A DNA stretch of 64,000 nt. Origin: JBBWZH01 sp035544115. Lineage in GTDB: Bacteria; Actinomycetota; Actinomycetes; Mycobacteriales; CADCTP01. The translations under genes and the position numbers were made by a program. Of the stretch, positions 1-8,069 are shown piece by piece. The notes under the pieces are model-generated. The model had not been told where the DNA came from. It saw only the letters and a program-made list of their open reading frames with translations, and made no database searches. Numbering within the stretch: position 1 is the stretch's first letter; each line of letters begins with the position of its first letter. The stretch lies in NCBI GenBank assembly GCA_963714145.1, contig OY970235.1, positions 1,550,001-1,614,000 on the forward strand, read 5' to 3'.

Positions 1-240
1 GACGCCGACGTGCCGGTAGCCGAGCCGGGCGGCGTGCGGGGCGAGCAGGCCGGCGCCGCAGCCGAGGTCGACCAGCAATGCGTCCGGGTGGCCGGCCGGC
101 GGGATCAGCCCGGCCCGGGCCGCGGCCAGCCAGTGCAGCATCGCGAACGCGCCGTCCGGTCGCCACCACTGGTCGGCGAGATCGTCGTACTGGCCCGGGT
201 CGTTCCGCGGTCGGGGTGCGGCGGCCCGGGACAGGGCCAT
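1..240 (-). CDS. SAM-dependent methyltransferase, N-terminal part (cut by window edge)
   Basis: The reverse strand encodes 80 residues starting with ATG at 240 and running off the left edge. The fragment contains QYDDLADQWWRPDGAFAMLHW (residues 17-37), followed by LLVDLGCGAGLLAPHAA (55-71), which is the glycine-rich SAM-binding motif I of class I methyltransferases. The opening block resembles the UbiG-type 3-O-methyltransferases, in which a 'W-W-x-P-x-G-x-F' stretch precedes motif I. A purine-rich GGTAGGTG sits directly before the start. The substrate cannot be inferred because the C-terminal domain lies outside the window. The family call is solid; UbiG-like specificity is only a suggestion. 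Confidence 0.75.
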   Translation of the reverse strand, partial: MALSRAAAPRPRNDPGQYDDLADQWWRPDGAFAMLHWLAAARAGLIPPAGHPDALLVDLGCGAGLLAPHAARLGYRHVGV

Positions 241-377
241 CACCTACCGGCTCCGGACACTCCCTCAGCGGGGCGGTTCGCCGTCACCACCTCAATGTAC
301 GTGCCACCCGCCCGGGCGCCGCAGTACTCAATTCCGCCGCTGCCGGCGGTGGGCCCGCGGTCAGCGGGCCGTCGGGG

Positions 378-878
378 TCAGGTGCGGCCCTCGCGCTCCT
401 GGGCGGTGCGCAGGGTGGACGAGTGCGGCAGCCAGTCGGCCAGCCGGACCGGGAAGCCGTCCGCCTGCAGCAGGGCCACCACCTCCGGGTCGTCGTCGAC
501 CACGACGCCGACCTCGCGGGTGCGGCGCAGCCGGCGCAGCTCGTCCCGCTTGGTCACCCGGGCCGGCCGGAAGTCACGGTTGCCGCGCATCAGCAGCGTG
601 CCGGCCGGCAGGCCGTTGTCGGCCAGCCAGCGCACGGTGGCCTTGCGGGTGCGCTCCGGCCGCCCGGTCAGCCAGACCACGTCGTGGTCGGCGGCGAGCT
701 GGTGCACCAGGCTGACCCCGACCTCCAGCGGCGGGTCGTCGTCGGCCGCGGCGAAGAACTCCGGCCAGCGCTTCGGCTGGCTCTCCACCAGATGCAGCCG
801 GTGCCGGACGTCGGCCACCACCCCGTCGATATCGACCACCGCCACCGGAGGTTGCCCGCCTGGGGCCGACGCAGCCAT
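378..878 (-). CDS. HAD-type phosphatase (polynucleotide-kinase phosphatase-like)
   Basis: This 166-aa protein has the haloacid-dehalogenase motifs in order. VVDIDGVVADV at 14-24 has the nucleophile pair D16 and D18, WLTGRPE at 69-75 is motif II (T71), K110 lies in the motif III position, and VVVDDDPEVV at 125-134 is motif IV. Length and motif spacing match the small HAD domains annotated as polynucleotide kinase-phosphatase-like in actinobacteria, which dephosphorylate small phosphoesters or nucleic-acid ends; the substrate here is unknown. I placed the start at the ATG at 878 because homology to the HAD core begins about 10 residues later. It is transcribed away from the M20 peptidase gene, so the two share the roughly 100-bp region 879-978. 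Confidence 0.75.
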   Translation of the reverse strand: MAASAPGGQPPVAVVDIDGVVADVRHRLHLVESQPKRWPEFFAAADDDPPLEVGVSLVHQLAADHDVVWLTGRPERTRKATVRWLADNGLPAGTLLMRGNRDFRPARVTKRDELRRLRRTREVGVVVDDDPEVVALLQADGFPVRLADWLPHSSTLRTAQEREGRT

Positions 879-978
879 GGCCCCGAGTCTGCCAGCCGGC
901 TCCGGACCGCCGTGCGCCGGCCGCCCCGTCGCCGTCCGGGCGATGGAGCGGGTGCGTCCGTACTGGTAGGAAGGAGCG

Positions 979-2271
979 ATGACGAGCGCCGCCGAGGACG
1001 AGGTGGTCGGGCTCTGCGCCGACCTGATCCGGTTCGACACGTCGAACCCGACGAGTACCGAACGGGCGGCCGCCGAGTGGGTCGCCGGCAAGCTGTCCGA
1101 GGTCGGCATCGAGTCGACGCTGTTGGAGTCCGAGCCGGGCCGGGCCAGCGTGGTGGCCCGGGTCGCCGGCACCGACCCGAGCCGGCCGGCGCTGCTCATC
1201 CACGGTCACCTGGACGTGGTGCCGGCCGACCCGGCCGAGTGGTCGGTGCACCCGTTCTCCGCCGAGATCTCCGACGGCTACCTCTGGGGCCGCGGCGCGG
1301 TGGACATGAAGGACATGGACGCGATGACGCTGGCCGTGGTCCGGGACTGGGCCCGCACCGGCCGCCAGCCTCCGCGGGACGTGGTGCTCGCGTTCGTCGC
1401 GGACGAGGAGGCCGGCGGCAGCAAGGGCGCCCGCTGGCTGGTGGACAACCACCCGGGGCTGTTCGAGGGCTGCACCGAGGCGATCAGCGAGGTCGGCGGG
1501 TTCAGCCTGACCGTCCGCCCGGACCTGCGGCTGTACCTGGTGCAGATCGCCGAGAAGGGGATGGCCTGGCTCAAGCTGACCGCCCGCGGCCGGCCCGGGC
1601 ACGGCTCGATGGTGCACGAGGACAATGCGGTGGTCCGGCTCGCCGAGGCGGTCGCCCGGATCGGCCGGCACGAGTTCCCGATCGTGGTGACCAAGCCGGT
1701 GCGGGCGTTCCTGGAGGCGTTGTCCGACACGGTCGGCATCGAGCTCGACCCGGACGACGTGGAGACGCTGCTGCCCCGGCTCGGCGGCCTGGCCCGGCTG
1801 GTCGGCGCCACGCTGCGGAACACCGCCAACCCGACCATGCTGGACGCCGGCTACAAGTCGAACGTGATCCCGGGCAGCGCCAGCGCGGTGATCGACGGCC
1901 GGTTCCTGCCCGGCCAGGAGCAGGCGTTCAACGCGCAGCTGGACGAGCTGCTCGGCGCCGGCATCGAGCGCGACTGGGTGCACCACGACCAGGCGGTGGA
2001 GACCACGTTCGACGGCGCGCTGGTGGAGGCGATGACCGCGGCGCTGCGGGCGGAGGACCCGGCCGGCGTGCCGGTGCCGTACATGCTGTCCGGCGGCACC
2101 GACGCGAAGTCGTTCGAGCGGCTCGGCATGCGCTGCTTCGGCTTCACCCCGCTGCGGCTGCCGCCGGAGTTCGACTTCGCCGCCGCCTTCCACGGCGTGG
2201 ACGAGCGGGTGCCGACCGACGCGCTGAAGTTCGGCGTCCGGGTGCTCGACCGCTTCCTCGGCAGCTGCTGA
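979..2271 (+). CDS. M20 family metallopeptidase (dipeptidase/deacylase)
   Basis: The 430-aa protein has the M20 di-zinc architecture. LLIHGHLDVVP (72-82) gives ligand H77 and D79, GRGAVDMKDM (105-113) gives the bridging D109, and FVADEEAGG (139-147) gives the catalytic and ligand glutamates E143/E144. The 'SGGTDAKSF' and 'FHGVDERVP' segments near the C-terminus complete the metal site. Members hydrolyse dipeptides, N-acyl amino acids or related amides. By gene order it corresponds to the M. tuberculosis Rv2141c-type protein (from memory). The ATG at 979 is preceded by AAGGAG. Its stop overlaps the ATG of the downstream SDR by one base (TGATG), so the two are translationally coupled. Confidence 0.9.
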   Translation: MTSAAEDEVVGLCADLIRFDTSNPTSTERAAAEWVAGKLSEVGIESTLLESEPGRASVVARVAGTDPSRPALLIHGHLDVVPADPAEWSVHPFSAEISDGYLWGRGAVDMKDMDAMTLAVVRDWARTGRQPPRDVVLAFVADEEAGGSKGARWLVDNHPGLFEGCTEAISEVGGFSLTVRPDLRLYLVQIAEKGMAWLKLTARGRPGHGSMVHEDNAVVRLAEAVARIGRHEFPIVVTKPVRAFLEALSDTVGIELDPDDVETLLPRLGGLARLVGATLRNTANPTMLDAGYKSNVIPGSASAVIDGRFLPGQEQAFNAQLDELLGAGIERDWVHHDQAVETTFDGALVEAMTAALRAEDPAGVPVPYMLSGGTDAKSFERLGMRCFGFTPLRLPPEFDFAAAFHGVDERVPTDALKFGVRVLDRFLGSC

Positions 2272-3113
2272 TGCCCACCCCGGACGCGCCGTCCACCCCG
2301 TCCACCCCGTCCACCCCGGACGCGCCGGTCGCGCTGATCACCGGCGGTGCCGGCGGTATCGGGGCGGCGCTGGCCACCGCGCTGGCCGGCCGCGGCTACC
2401 GGGTCGCGGTGACGGATCTGGACGAGGCCGCCGCGATGGCGGTGGCCGAGCGGGTCGGCGGGCTGGCGCTCGGCCTGGACGTGACCGACCCGGCGGCGAA
2501 CCAGGCCGCGGTGGCCGCGGTCACCGCCGAGTACGGCCGGCTCGACGTGATCGCGCTGAACGCCGGCGTGTCCACCGGGCACCCGCCGGGGCCGCTGAAC
2601 CTGGCCGCGTACCGGCGCATCCTCGGGGTGAACCTGGACGGCGTGGTGTTCGGGGTGGACGCGGCGCTGCCCGCGCTGCGGGCCACCGGCGGCGGGTCGA
2701 TCCTGGTCACCGCCTCGCTGGCCGGGCTGGTGCCGATGCCGTCGGACCCGTACTACACGCTGACCAAGACCGCGGTGGTGGCGTTCGTCCGGGCGCTGGC
2801 GCAGCCGCTGGCCGCGGAGCGGATCCGGATCAACGCGCTCTGCCCCGGGTTCACCGACACCGCGATACTCGGGGCGACCAAGGCGGAGTTCGACGCGGCC
2901 GGCTTCCCGCTGCTGGCGCCCGCCGACGTGGCGGCGGCATTCCTGGACATCCTGGACGGTGCGGCCGGGGGAGAGGTCTGGTTCATCCAGCCCGGACGGG
3001 CAGCGTCGGCGTACCGGTTCCACGGGGTACCCGGGCCGGTCGTCGCGGCCGGCGGCACGATGGCGCCGCCAACCCTGCCGGGCTGGGCCGGTGCGGCCGC
3101 AGCGCGGGGGTAG
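2271..3113 (+). CDS. Short-chain dehydrogenase/reductase (SDR)
   Basis: This is a 280-aa classical SDR with a Rossmann motif TGGAGGIG near residues 24-31, an NAG motif (LNAGV), a catalytic serine in ILVTASLAG, and the Y162-x3-K166 pair in YYTLTK. The segment 'LCPGFTDT' following the active site is typical of the family. It probably oxidises or reduces an alcohol/ketone substrate with NAD(P); the substrate is not evident. The first ~18 residues are a low-complexity PSTPSTPSTP tract produced by a 9-bp tandem repeat around 2288-2318, so the true family N-terminus is around residue 19. It starts inside the stop codon of the M20 peptidase, indicating one operon. Confidence 0.88.
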   Translation: MPTPDAPSTPSTPSTPDAPVALITGGAGGIGAALATALAGRGYRVAVTDLDEAAAMAVAERVGGLALGLDVTDPAANQAAVAAVTAEYGRLDVIALNAGVSTGHPPGPLNLAAYRRILGVNLDGVVFGVDAALPALRATGGGSILVTASLAGLVPMPSDPYYTLTKTAVVAFVRALAQPLAAERIRINALCPGFTDTAILGATKAEFDAAGFPLLAPADVAAAFLDILDGAAGGEVWFIQPGRAASAYRFHGVPGPVVAAGGTMAPPTLPGWAGAAAARG

Positions 3114-3134
3114 TGCGGGGGTAGTTCGGTCTGG

Positions 3135-3344
3135 CTAGAGCGAGATGCCGGGCAGCGGCAGCCGGCCCGGGCTGCGGCGGCGACGCAGCCAGACCCGGCG
3201 GGAACCGTCCGAGTGCAGCCGCACCTTGGCCAGCTCCCACCCGCCGTACTCGGCGTGCAGGGCGAGCCGCACGGCGGCGGTCGCGCGGTCGGTGCCGGGT
3301 GGGATGCGCACCGGCGCGTATTCGTACTCCACTGGCAGAGACAT
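3135..3344 (-). CDS. DUF5703 family small protein
   Basis: This 69-aa protein with EYEYAPVRIPPG at the N-terminus and HAEYGGWELAKVRL followed by GSRRVWLRRR matches the actinobacterial DUF5703 family, which is short, basic at the C-terminus and of unknown function. It follows the RecD2-like helicase gene on the same strand after about 86 nt. In other actinobacteria this family occurs in the same neighbourhood (compare Rv2137c, from memory). The start is the ATG at 3344; an upstream in-frame extension would be non-homologous. No catalytic residues can be assigned. Confidence 0.75.
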   Translation of the reverse strand: MSLPVEYEYAPVRIPPGTDRATAAVRLALHAEYGGWELAKVRLHSDGSRRVWLRRRRSPGRLPLPGISL

Positions 3345-3430
3345 GCCGGCGATTCTGCCCCGTCGGCCGCTGAACGTCTCCTGGAGACCCGGTGTTTTCC
3401 GGGCCGTCACCCGATCCGAACCGCGCGCCG

Positions 3431-5611
3431 CTACCCTCCGCCGGCCCCGTCCGGCCCGTCCGCGCCCGGCCCGCCGGCGTCCGCGGCGAGCAGGAGTTCG
3501 CGCAGCCGGGTCCGGCGCGGCCGGGCGCCGACCTCGCGGACCGCCCGGGCCAGCGCCCCGCCGGCCGCGTGCACCACGGACAGGTGCCGCTGCGCCCGGG
3601 TCAGCGCGGTGTAGACCAGCGGGCGGGACAGCATCCCGGACGCCTCCGGCGGCATCACCACCACGACCGCCGGCCATTCCGAGCCCTGCGCCCGGTGCAC
3701 GGTGATGGCCCAGCCGTGCCGCAGGTCGCCCAGCGCACGGCCGCTGACCTTGGCCGGGCCGGCGGCGAACTCCACGGTGACCGCGCCGTCGCCGGTGCCG
3801 GTGACGACGCCGACCTCGCCGTTGGCGAACCCGACCGGGTCCAGCTCCAGGTGGTTGGCGGTGGCCACCACCCGGTCGCCCGGGTCGAAACCGGCCACCG
3901 AGCCGCCGCCCGTGCCCGGGTTCAGCTTCGCCTTCAGCGCCCGGTTCAGCTCGATCGTGCCGGCCGGGCCGCGGTGCACCGGGGTCACCACCTGCACCTC
4001 GCCGGCCGGGATGCCGAGCGCCCGGGGGATCGAGTCGGTCACCAGCTGGACCGTGCGGTGCGCCGCCTCGCCCGAGCCGGTGGCGCCGACGATCACCACC
4101 TCGCGGTCCGGCGAGTCGACCTTCGGCAGCTCGCCGCCGCGCACCGCGGTGGCCAGCCGGGCGATCGCGCCGCCCTCGGCCTGCCGGTACAGCGTGGTCA
4201 GCTCGGTGACCGGTGCCACCCCGGAGTCGAGCAGGTCGGCCAGCACCCGGCCGGCCCCGATCGACGGCAGCTGCGCCGGGTCGCCGACCAGCAGCAGGTG
4301 GGTGCCGTCGGCGCAGGCGTCCAGCAGCGCGGCGGCCAGTTCCACGTCCAGCATCGAGGTCTCGTCCACCACGACCAGGTCGGCGTCCAGCGGCCAGGCC
4401 TCGTTCCGGGCGAACTCGCCGGTCATGCCCTGGGCACCGAGCAGCCGGTGCAGGGTGGACGCCTCCGCGTCGCACAGCTCGGACAGCCGCTTGGCGGCCC
4501 GGCCGGTCGGCGCGGCCAGCGCGACGCGCTGACCGGCGGCGTCGGCCAGCGTGACGATCGCCGCGACGGTGCGGCTCTTGCCGGTGCCCGGGCCGCCGGT
4601 GAGCACGCTGACCCCGTGCGCCAGCGCGGCCTCGACCGCCGCCCGCTGGGCGCTGTCCAGCTCCTCGGTGGGGTCGGTGCCGCCGGCGGAGCCGACCGGC
4701 TCGATCGGCTTCGCGGTCGCGGCCAGTCGTGCGATCGCCTCGGCGATGCCGTCCTCGGCGATCGCGTACCGCTCCAGCGCCAGCAGGGTCCCGCCGCCCG
4801 CCCCGCCCGGCTCGCCGCCCACGCCGCCGGGCTCGCGGCCGGGCTCGCCGCCCAGTTCGCCGTCGGCGGCGCCGGAGGCACTGGCGGCGCCGGAGGCACC
4901 GGCGGCGCCGGAGGCGCCGGCCTGCCGGGGCCGGCCGGGACGGTCCGGACGGTCGTGGCCGGCCGGGTCGGCGCCGGCCGGTCCGCGGTCCGGACCGGAC
5001 CCGGGCGTCCCGGCCGGGTCGTGAGCCGGGTCGGTGGCCGGGTCGTGGGCCAGCACCAGGCCGGACTCGCAGGCGGCCGCCACGGCGCCGGGCGGGTTCG
5101 GCACGCCGTCCGCCTCGAGCGCGCCGAGCACGACCGCGGCCGGTTGCACGGTGTGACCGTCCCGGGCGGCCCGGGCCAGGACGTAGCCGACCAGCGCCCG
5201 GCCGCGCCGTGGATCGTCCCGGCGCACACCGGGGATGACCTGCACCGCGAGCCGGTCCACGTCGACGATCTTCAGGTCGGCCAGCTCCAGCAGCCGCCAC
5301 GGGTCGTCCCGCAGCAGTCGGGCGGCGTCGTCACCGAACGTGTCCACCGCGCGGGAGGCGAGCCGCGCCGGCAGGCCGGCCGGCACCAGCAGCTGGGCCA
5401 CCTGGTAGAGGTGCGCGACGCCGATCCAGCTGGACAGCAGCCGGTTGGCCCGGGTGGTGCCGACCTTCGGCAGCGCGGCCAGGTTGGTCGGGTTCACGTC
5501 GTCCGGGCCGAGGATGCCGGCCTCGGGCAGCGCCTCGGTGAGCACCCGGCCGAGCCCCGGCCACAGCCCCACCGCGCAGAACGCCGCGAACACCGGATCA
5601 CTCTCAGGCAC
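3431..5611 (-). CDS. RecD2-like ATP-dependent DNA helicase with HhH-type N-terminus
   Basis: This is a 726-aa superfamily 1B helicase. The N-terminal ~190 residues include 'LAALPKVGTTRANRLLSSW', typical of the helix-hairpin-helix-containing RecD2 N-terminus. Walker A GGPGTGKS lies at about 338-346 (K345). Walker B VVVDETSMLD has D416/E417. The UvrD-like C-terminal motif GWAITVHRAQGSEW lies at about 630-645. Between the N-terminal domain and the helicase core, residues ~194-278 are a Gly/Pro/Ala-rich low-complexity insert with 'GASGAAGASGAA' repeats. It should unwind DNA 5'-3' in repair or recombination. The GTG start at 5611 is 8 nt after a TAGGGT hexamer, so the mRNA is likely leaderless. 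RecB and RecC are not adjacent, which fits RecD2 rather than RecD. Confidence 0.88.
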   Translation of the reverse strand: MPESDPVFAAFCAVGLWPGLGRVLTEALPEAGILGPDDVNPTNLAALPKVGTTRANRLLSSWIGVAHLYQVAQLLVPAGLPARLASRAVDTFGDDAARLLRDDPWRLLELADLKIVDVDRLAVQVIPGVRRDDPRRGRALVGYVLARAARDGHTVQPAAVVLGALEADGVPNPPGAVAAACESGLVLAHDPATDPAHDPAGTPGSGPDRGPAGADPAGHDRPDRPGRPRQAGASGAAGASGAASASGAADGELGGEPGREPGGVGGEPGGAGGGTLLALERYAIAEDGIAEAIARLAATAKPIEPVGSAGGTDPTEELDSAQRAAVEAALAHGVSVLTGGPGTGKSRTVAAIVTLADAAGQRVALAAPTGRAAKRLSELCDAEASTLHRLLGAQGMTGEFARNEAWPLDADLVVVDETSMLDVELAAALLDACADGTHLLLVGDPAQLPSIGAGRVLADLLDSGVAPVTELTTLYRQAEGGAIARLATAVRGGELPKVDSPDREVVIVGATGSGEAAHRTVQLVTDSIPRALGIPAGEVQVVTPVHRGPAGTIELNRALKAKLNPGTGGGSVAGFDPGDRVVATANHLELDPVGFANGEVGVVTGTGDGAVTVEFAAGPAKVSGRALGDLRHGWAITVHRAQGSEWPAVVVVMPPEASGMLSRPLVYTALTRAQRHLSVVHAAGGALARAVREVGARPRRTRLRELLLAADAGGPGADGPDGAGGG

Positions 5612-5619
5612 GGCTGACC

Positions 5620-5625
5620 ACCCTA
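5620..5625 (-). promoter_or_regulatory. -10 hexamer of the RecD2-like gene
   Basis: TAGGGT on the minus strand ends 8 nt before the GTG start at 5611, leaving no room for a Shine-Dalgarno sequence and predicting a leaderless transcript. Confidence 0.5.
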
Positions 5626-5666
5626 CCCAGTCGGACCGTCCGGCCGCCCGGCACGCTCACCGACCC

Positions 5667-6659
5667 TCAGGCCGGGGCGACGGGACGCTCGCGGAGTTCC
5701 TGGTAGTCGCCGCTGTCCGGGCTGGAGACGTCGTCCAGGGCGAGCTGGATCTCGGCCGGCAGGACCACCGTGTCGGCGGCCAGCGAGCCGGCCAGCTGGC
5801 CGACCGTGCGGGCGCCGACCAGCAGCGAGGCCACCCCGGGCCGATCGCGCACCCAGGCCAGGGCCACCGCCAGCGGCGAGGTACCCAGCCCCTCGGCGGC
5901 GATCGCGACCGCCTCCACGATCCGGGCCGCGGTGTCGGTGAGGTGCCGGCCGACGAAGTTGCGCAGGTGCGGCGAGGCGGCCCGCGAGTCCGATGGCGTG
6001 CCGTGCCGGTACTTGCCGGTCAGCACGCCGCGGCCCAGCGGCGACCAGGCCAACACCCCGATCCCGAGGTGCTCGCAGGCGGCCAGCACCTCCCGCTCCA
6101 CGCCGCGCTCCAGCAGCGAGTACTCCACCTGGGTCGACACGATCGGCGCCCGCCCCGGCCAGGCCCGCTGCCAGGTCGCCACGGCCGCGGTCTGCCAGCC
6201 GGTGAAGTTCGACACACCGAGGTACCGGACCCGGCCCGAGGTCACCGCCGCGTCCAGCGCGCCGAGCGTCTCTTCCAGCGGGATCGTCGGCTGCCACCGG
6301 TGCGGCTGCCAGAGGTCGACGTGGTCGGTGCCCAGCCGGGCCAGCGTGGCGTCCAGCGCGCGCAGCAGGTGCGCCCGGGACAGGCCGTCACCCATCGGCC
6401 CGGGCCCGGTCCGCCCGCCGACCTTCGCGGCCAGCACCAGCTCCGAGCGCGGCACCACGTCCCGCAGCAGCCGGCCGACGACCTCCTCGGCCTCGCAGAC
6501 GTACTCGGGGGTGAGGTCCAGCAGCGTGCCGCCGGCCTCGCGGAAGGCGACCAGTTGGGCGGCCGCGTCGTCCTCGTCGGTGTCCCGGCCCCAGGTCGCG
6601 GTGCCGAGGCCGAGTCGGGAGACGACCAGCCCGCTGCGGCCGAGTGCGCGGTGCTCCAT
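5667..6659 (-). CDS. Aldo/keto reductase
   Basis: This 330-aa AKR begins with ALGRSGLVVSRLGLGTATWG. The four catalytic residues of the (beta/alpha)8 family are visible: D and Y in LLDLTPEYV (the Y is shifted relative to the common 'DTAxxYG'), K in VLAAKVGG, and H in LWQPHRW. The C-terminal 'LLVGARTVGQLAGSL' is the usual NADP-binding segment (normally 'IPGARxxxQLxEN'). It should reduce carbonyls with NADPH; no substrate can be assigned. It is divergent from the LLM oxidoreductase gene across the 213-bp spacer 6660-6872. The start at 6659 is favoured by homology and by a TAACTT hexamer 8 nt upstream. Confidence 0.88.
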   Translation of the reverse strand: MEHRALGRSGLVVSRLGLGTATWGRDTDEDDAAAQLVAFREAGGTLLDLTPEYVCEAEEVVGRLLRDVVPRSELVLAAKVGGRTGPGPMGDGLSRAHLLRALDATLARLGTDHVDLWQPHRWQPTIPLEETLGALDAAVTSGRVRYLGVSNFTGWQTAAVATWQRAWPGRAPIVSTQVEYSLLERGVEREVLAACEHLGIGVLAWSPLGRGVLTGKYRHGTPSDSRAASPHLRNFVGRHLTDTAARIVEAVAIAAEGLGTSPLAVALAWVRDRPGVASLLVGARTVGQLAGSLAADTVVLPAEIQLALDDVSSPDSGDYQELRERPVAPA

Positions 6660-6667
6660 GCCGCGAC

Positions 6668-6673
6668 AAGTTA
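6668..6673 (-). promoter_or_regulatory. -10 hexamer of the aldo/keto reductase gene
   Basis: TAACTT on the minus strand ends 8 nt upstream of the ATG at 6659; a leaderless start is likely. Confidence 0.4.
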
Positions 6674-6859
6674 CCGACCGCGCTCTCGTCGCCCCGCACG
6701 GACACGCCCGCCGCCCCCGAGTGAGCGAGTGACCGGAGCGGCGTCTGGACTGAGGCAACGCGCCGACGAAGTCGTTGCGCGGTGCCGAGGGAAGACGTCG
6801 CGTCTGGCGCGCAGCGGCGCGAACCGGCAAGCACAGTCGCGCGGCGGCGGCCGCCGACC

Positions 6860-6865
6860 TAGGGT
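6860..6865 (+). promoter_or_regulatory. -10 hexamer of the LLM oxidoreductase gene
   Basis: TAGGGT ends 7 nt before the ATG at 6873, predicting transcription initiation at or within one base of the start codon. Confidence 0.55.
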
Positions 6866-6872
6866 GCGAGCC

Positions 6873-7922
6873 ATGCGGCTCGGACTGAATCTCGGCTACT
6901 GGGGTGCTGGCAACGACGCGGCCAACCTGGCGCTCGCGCAGGAGGCCGACAAGCTCGGCTTCGCGGTCGTCTGGGCCGCCGAGGCGTACGGCTCGGACGT
7001 GGTGACCGTGCTGGCCTGGGTGGCCGCGCAAACCCAGCGGGTGGACGTGGGCAGCGCGATCATGCAGATCCCGGCCCGGTCGCCGGCGATGACCGCGATG
7101 ACCGCGGCCACCCTGGACACGCTGTCCGGCGGGCGGTTCCGGCTCGGCGTCGGGGTGTCCGGGCCGCAGGTGTCCGAGGGCTGGCACGGGGTGCGGTTCG
7201 ACAAGCCGCTGGCCCGCACCCGGGAATACGTCCAGATCGTGCAGACCGCGCTGCGCCGGGAGCGGCTCACGTTCAGCGGCGAGCACTACGAGTTGCCGCT
7301 GCCGGACGGCCCGGGCAAGGCGCTGAAGCTGACCGTGCACCCGGTCCGGGACCGGATCCCGGTCTACCTGGCCGCTGTCGGGCCGCGGAACCTGCGGCTG
7401 GCCGGCGAGATCGCGGACGGCTGGCTGGCCATCTTCTACGCCCCGGAACACGCCGCCGAGCAGCTGGCCGAGGTCGCCGCCGGCCGGGCCAAGGCCGGCG
7501 CCACCATGGACGGCTTCGACGTGGTGCCGACCGTGCCGCTGGTGGTCGGGCCGGATCCGGTCGCCGCCGCCGAGCCGGTGCGCAACTACGCGGCGCTGTA
7601 CATCGGCGGGATGGGCAGCCGGCAGCAGAACTTCTACAACGCGCTGGCCCGCCGGATGGGGTACGAGGCCGCCGCCGACCAGATCCAGGACCGCTACCTG
7701 GCCCGCGACTACGCCGGCGCCGCGGCCGCCGTCCCGGTCGAGTTCGTCGACCAGACCGCGCTGCTCGGCCCGGCCGACCGGATCGCCGACCGGCTGCAGG
7801 CGTACGCCGCGGCCGGGGTGACCACGCTGACGATCGCCCCGTACGCGGAGACGCTGGAGGAGCGGATCGCCATGCTGCGCACCGCGGTGGACGCGCTGGA
7901 TCGGGCCGGCGTCGGTTCCTGA
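6873..7922 (+). CDS. LLM-class F420-dependent oxidoreductase
   Basis: This 349-aa luciferase-like monooxygenase-fold protein opens with MRLGLNLGYWGAGNDAANLALAQEAD-type sequence. It contains 'SAIMQIPARSPAMTAMTAATLD' (cis-peptide region), 'GGRFRLGVGVSGPQVSEGWHG' and 'IPVYLAAVGPRNLRLAGEIADG', all characteristic of the F420-binding subgroup in actinobacteria. Such enzymes transfer hydride between reduced F420 and an organic substrate; the substrate is unknown. The start is fixed by the TAGGGT hexamer 7 nt upstream; an upstream extension in this frame is non-homologous. It is a single-gene unit divergent from the aldo/keto reductase. Confidence 0.87.
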   Translation: MRLGLNLGYWGAGNDAANLALAQEADKLGFAVVWAAEAYGSDVVTVLAWVAAQTQRVDVGSAIMQIPARSPAMTAMTAATLDTLSGGRFRLGVGVSGPQVSEGWHGVRFDKPLARTREYVQIVQTALRRERLTFSGEHYELPLPDGPGKALKLTVHPVRDRIPVYLAAVGPRNLRLAGEIADGWLAIFYAPEHAAEQLAEVAAGRAKAGATMDGFDVVPTVPLVVGPDPVAAAEPVRNYAALYIGGMGSRQQNFYNALARRMGYEAAADQIQDRYLARDYAGAAAAVPVEFVDQTALLGPADRIADRLQAYAAAGVTTLTIAPYAETLEERIAMLRTAVDALDRAGVGS

Positions 7923-7991
7923 CCCGGCCCGGCGAAGCCGGGGTGATCACCTGCCCCTACTGTGATCGGTCATGACAGTGGGGGAGCACTC

Positions 7992-8069
7992 GTGAATCTC
8001 CGGATGAACCGGGGCGTGCCGGACCCGACCGGGGCGGGGTCGATGCTCACCCCGGAGGCCGGCTCATGA
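7992..8069 (+). CDS. Possible 25-codon leader ORF coupled to uppP
   Basis: A GTG at 7992, preceded by GGGGGAG, opens a 25-codon frame (NLRMNRGVPDPTGAG...) whose TGA overlaps the uppP ATG in the ATGA arrangement. No homology is recognised. It may only reflect open GC-rich sequence, but the RBS plus perfect stop/start overlap would couple uppP translation to it. Confidence 0.2.
   Translation: MNLRMNRGVPDPTGAGSMLTPEAGS

Noticed and set aside
78..3113. Very long open frames on alternative frames across the M20 and SDR genes (and similar long frames elsewhere)
   Set aside because: In DNA of this GC content, shadow frames stay open for kilobases. Their products are Arg/Gly/Pro/Ala-rich without domains and overlap genes with clear motifs.
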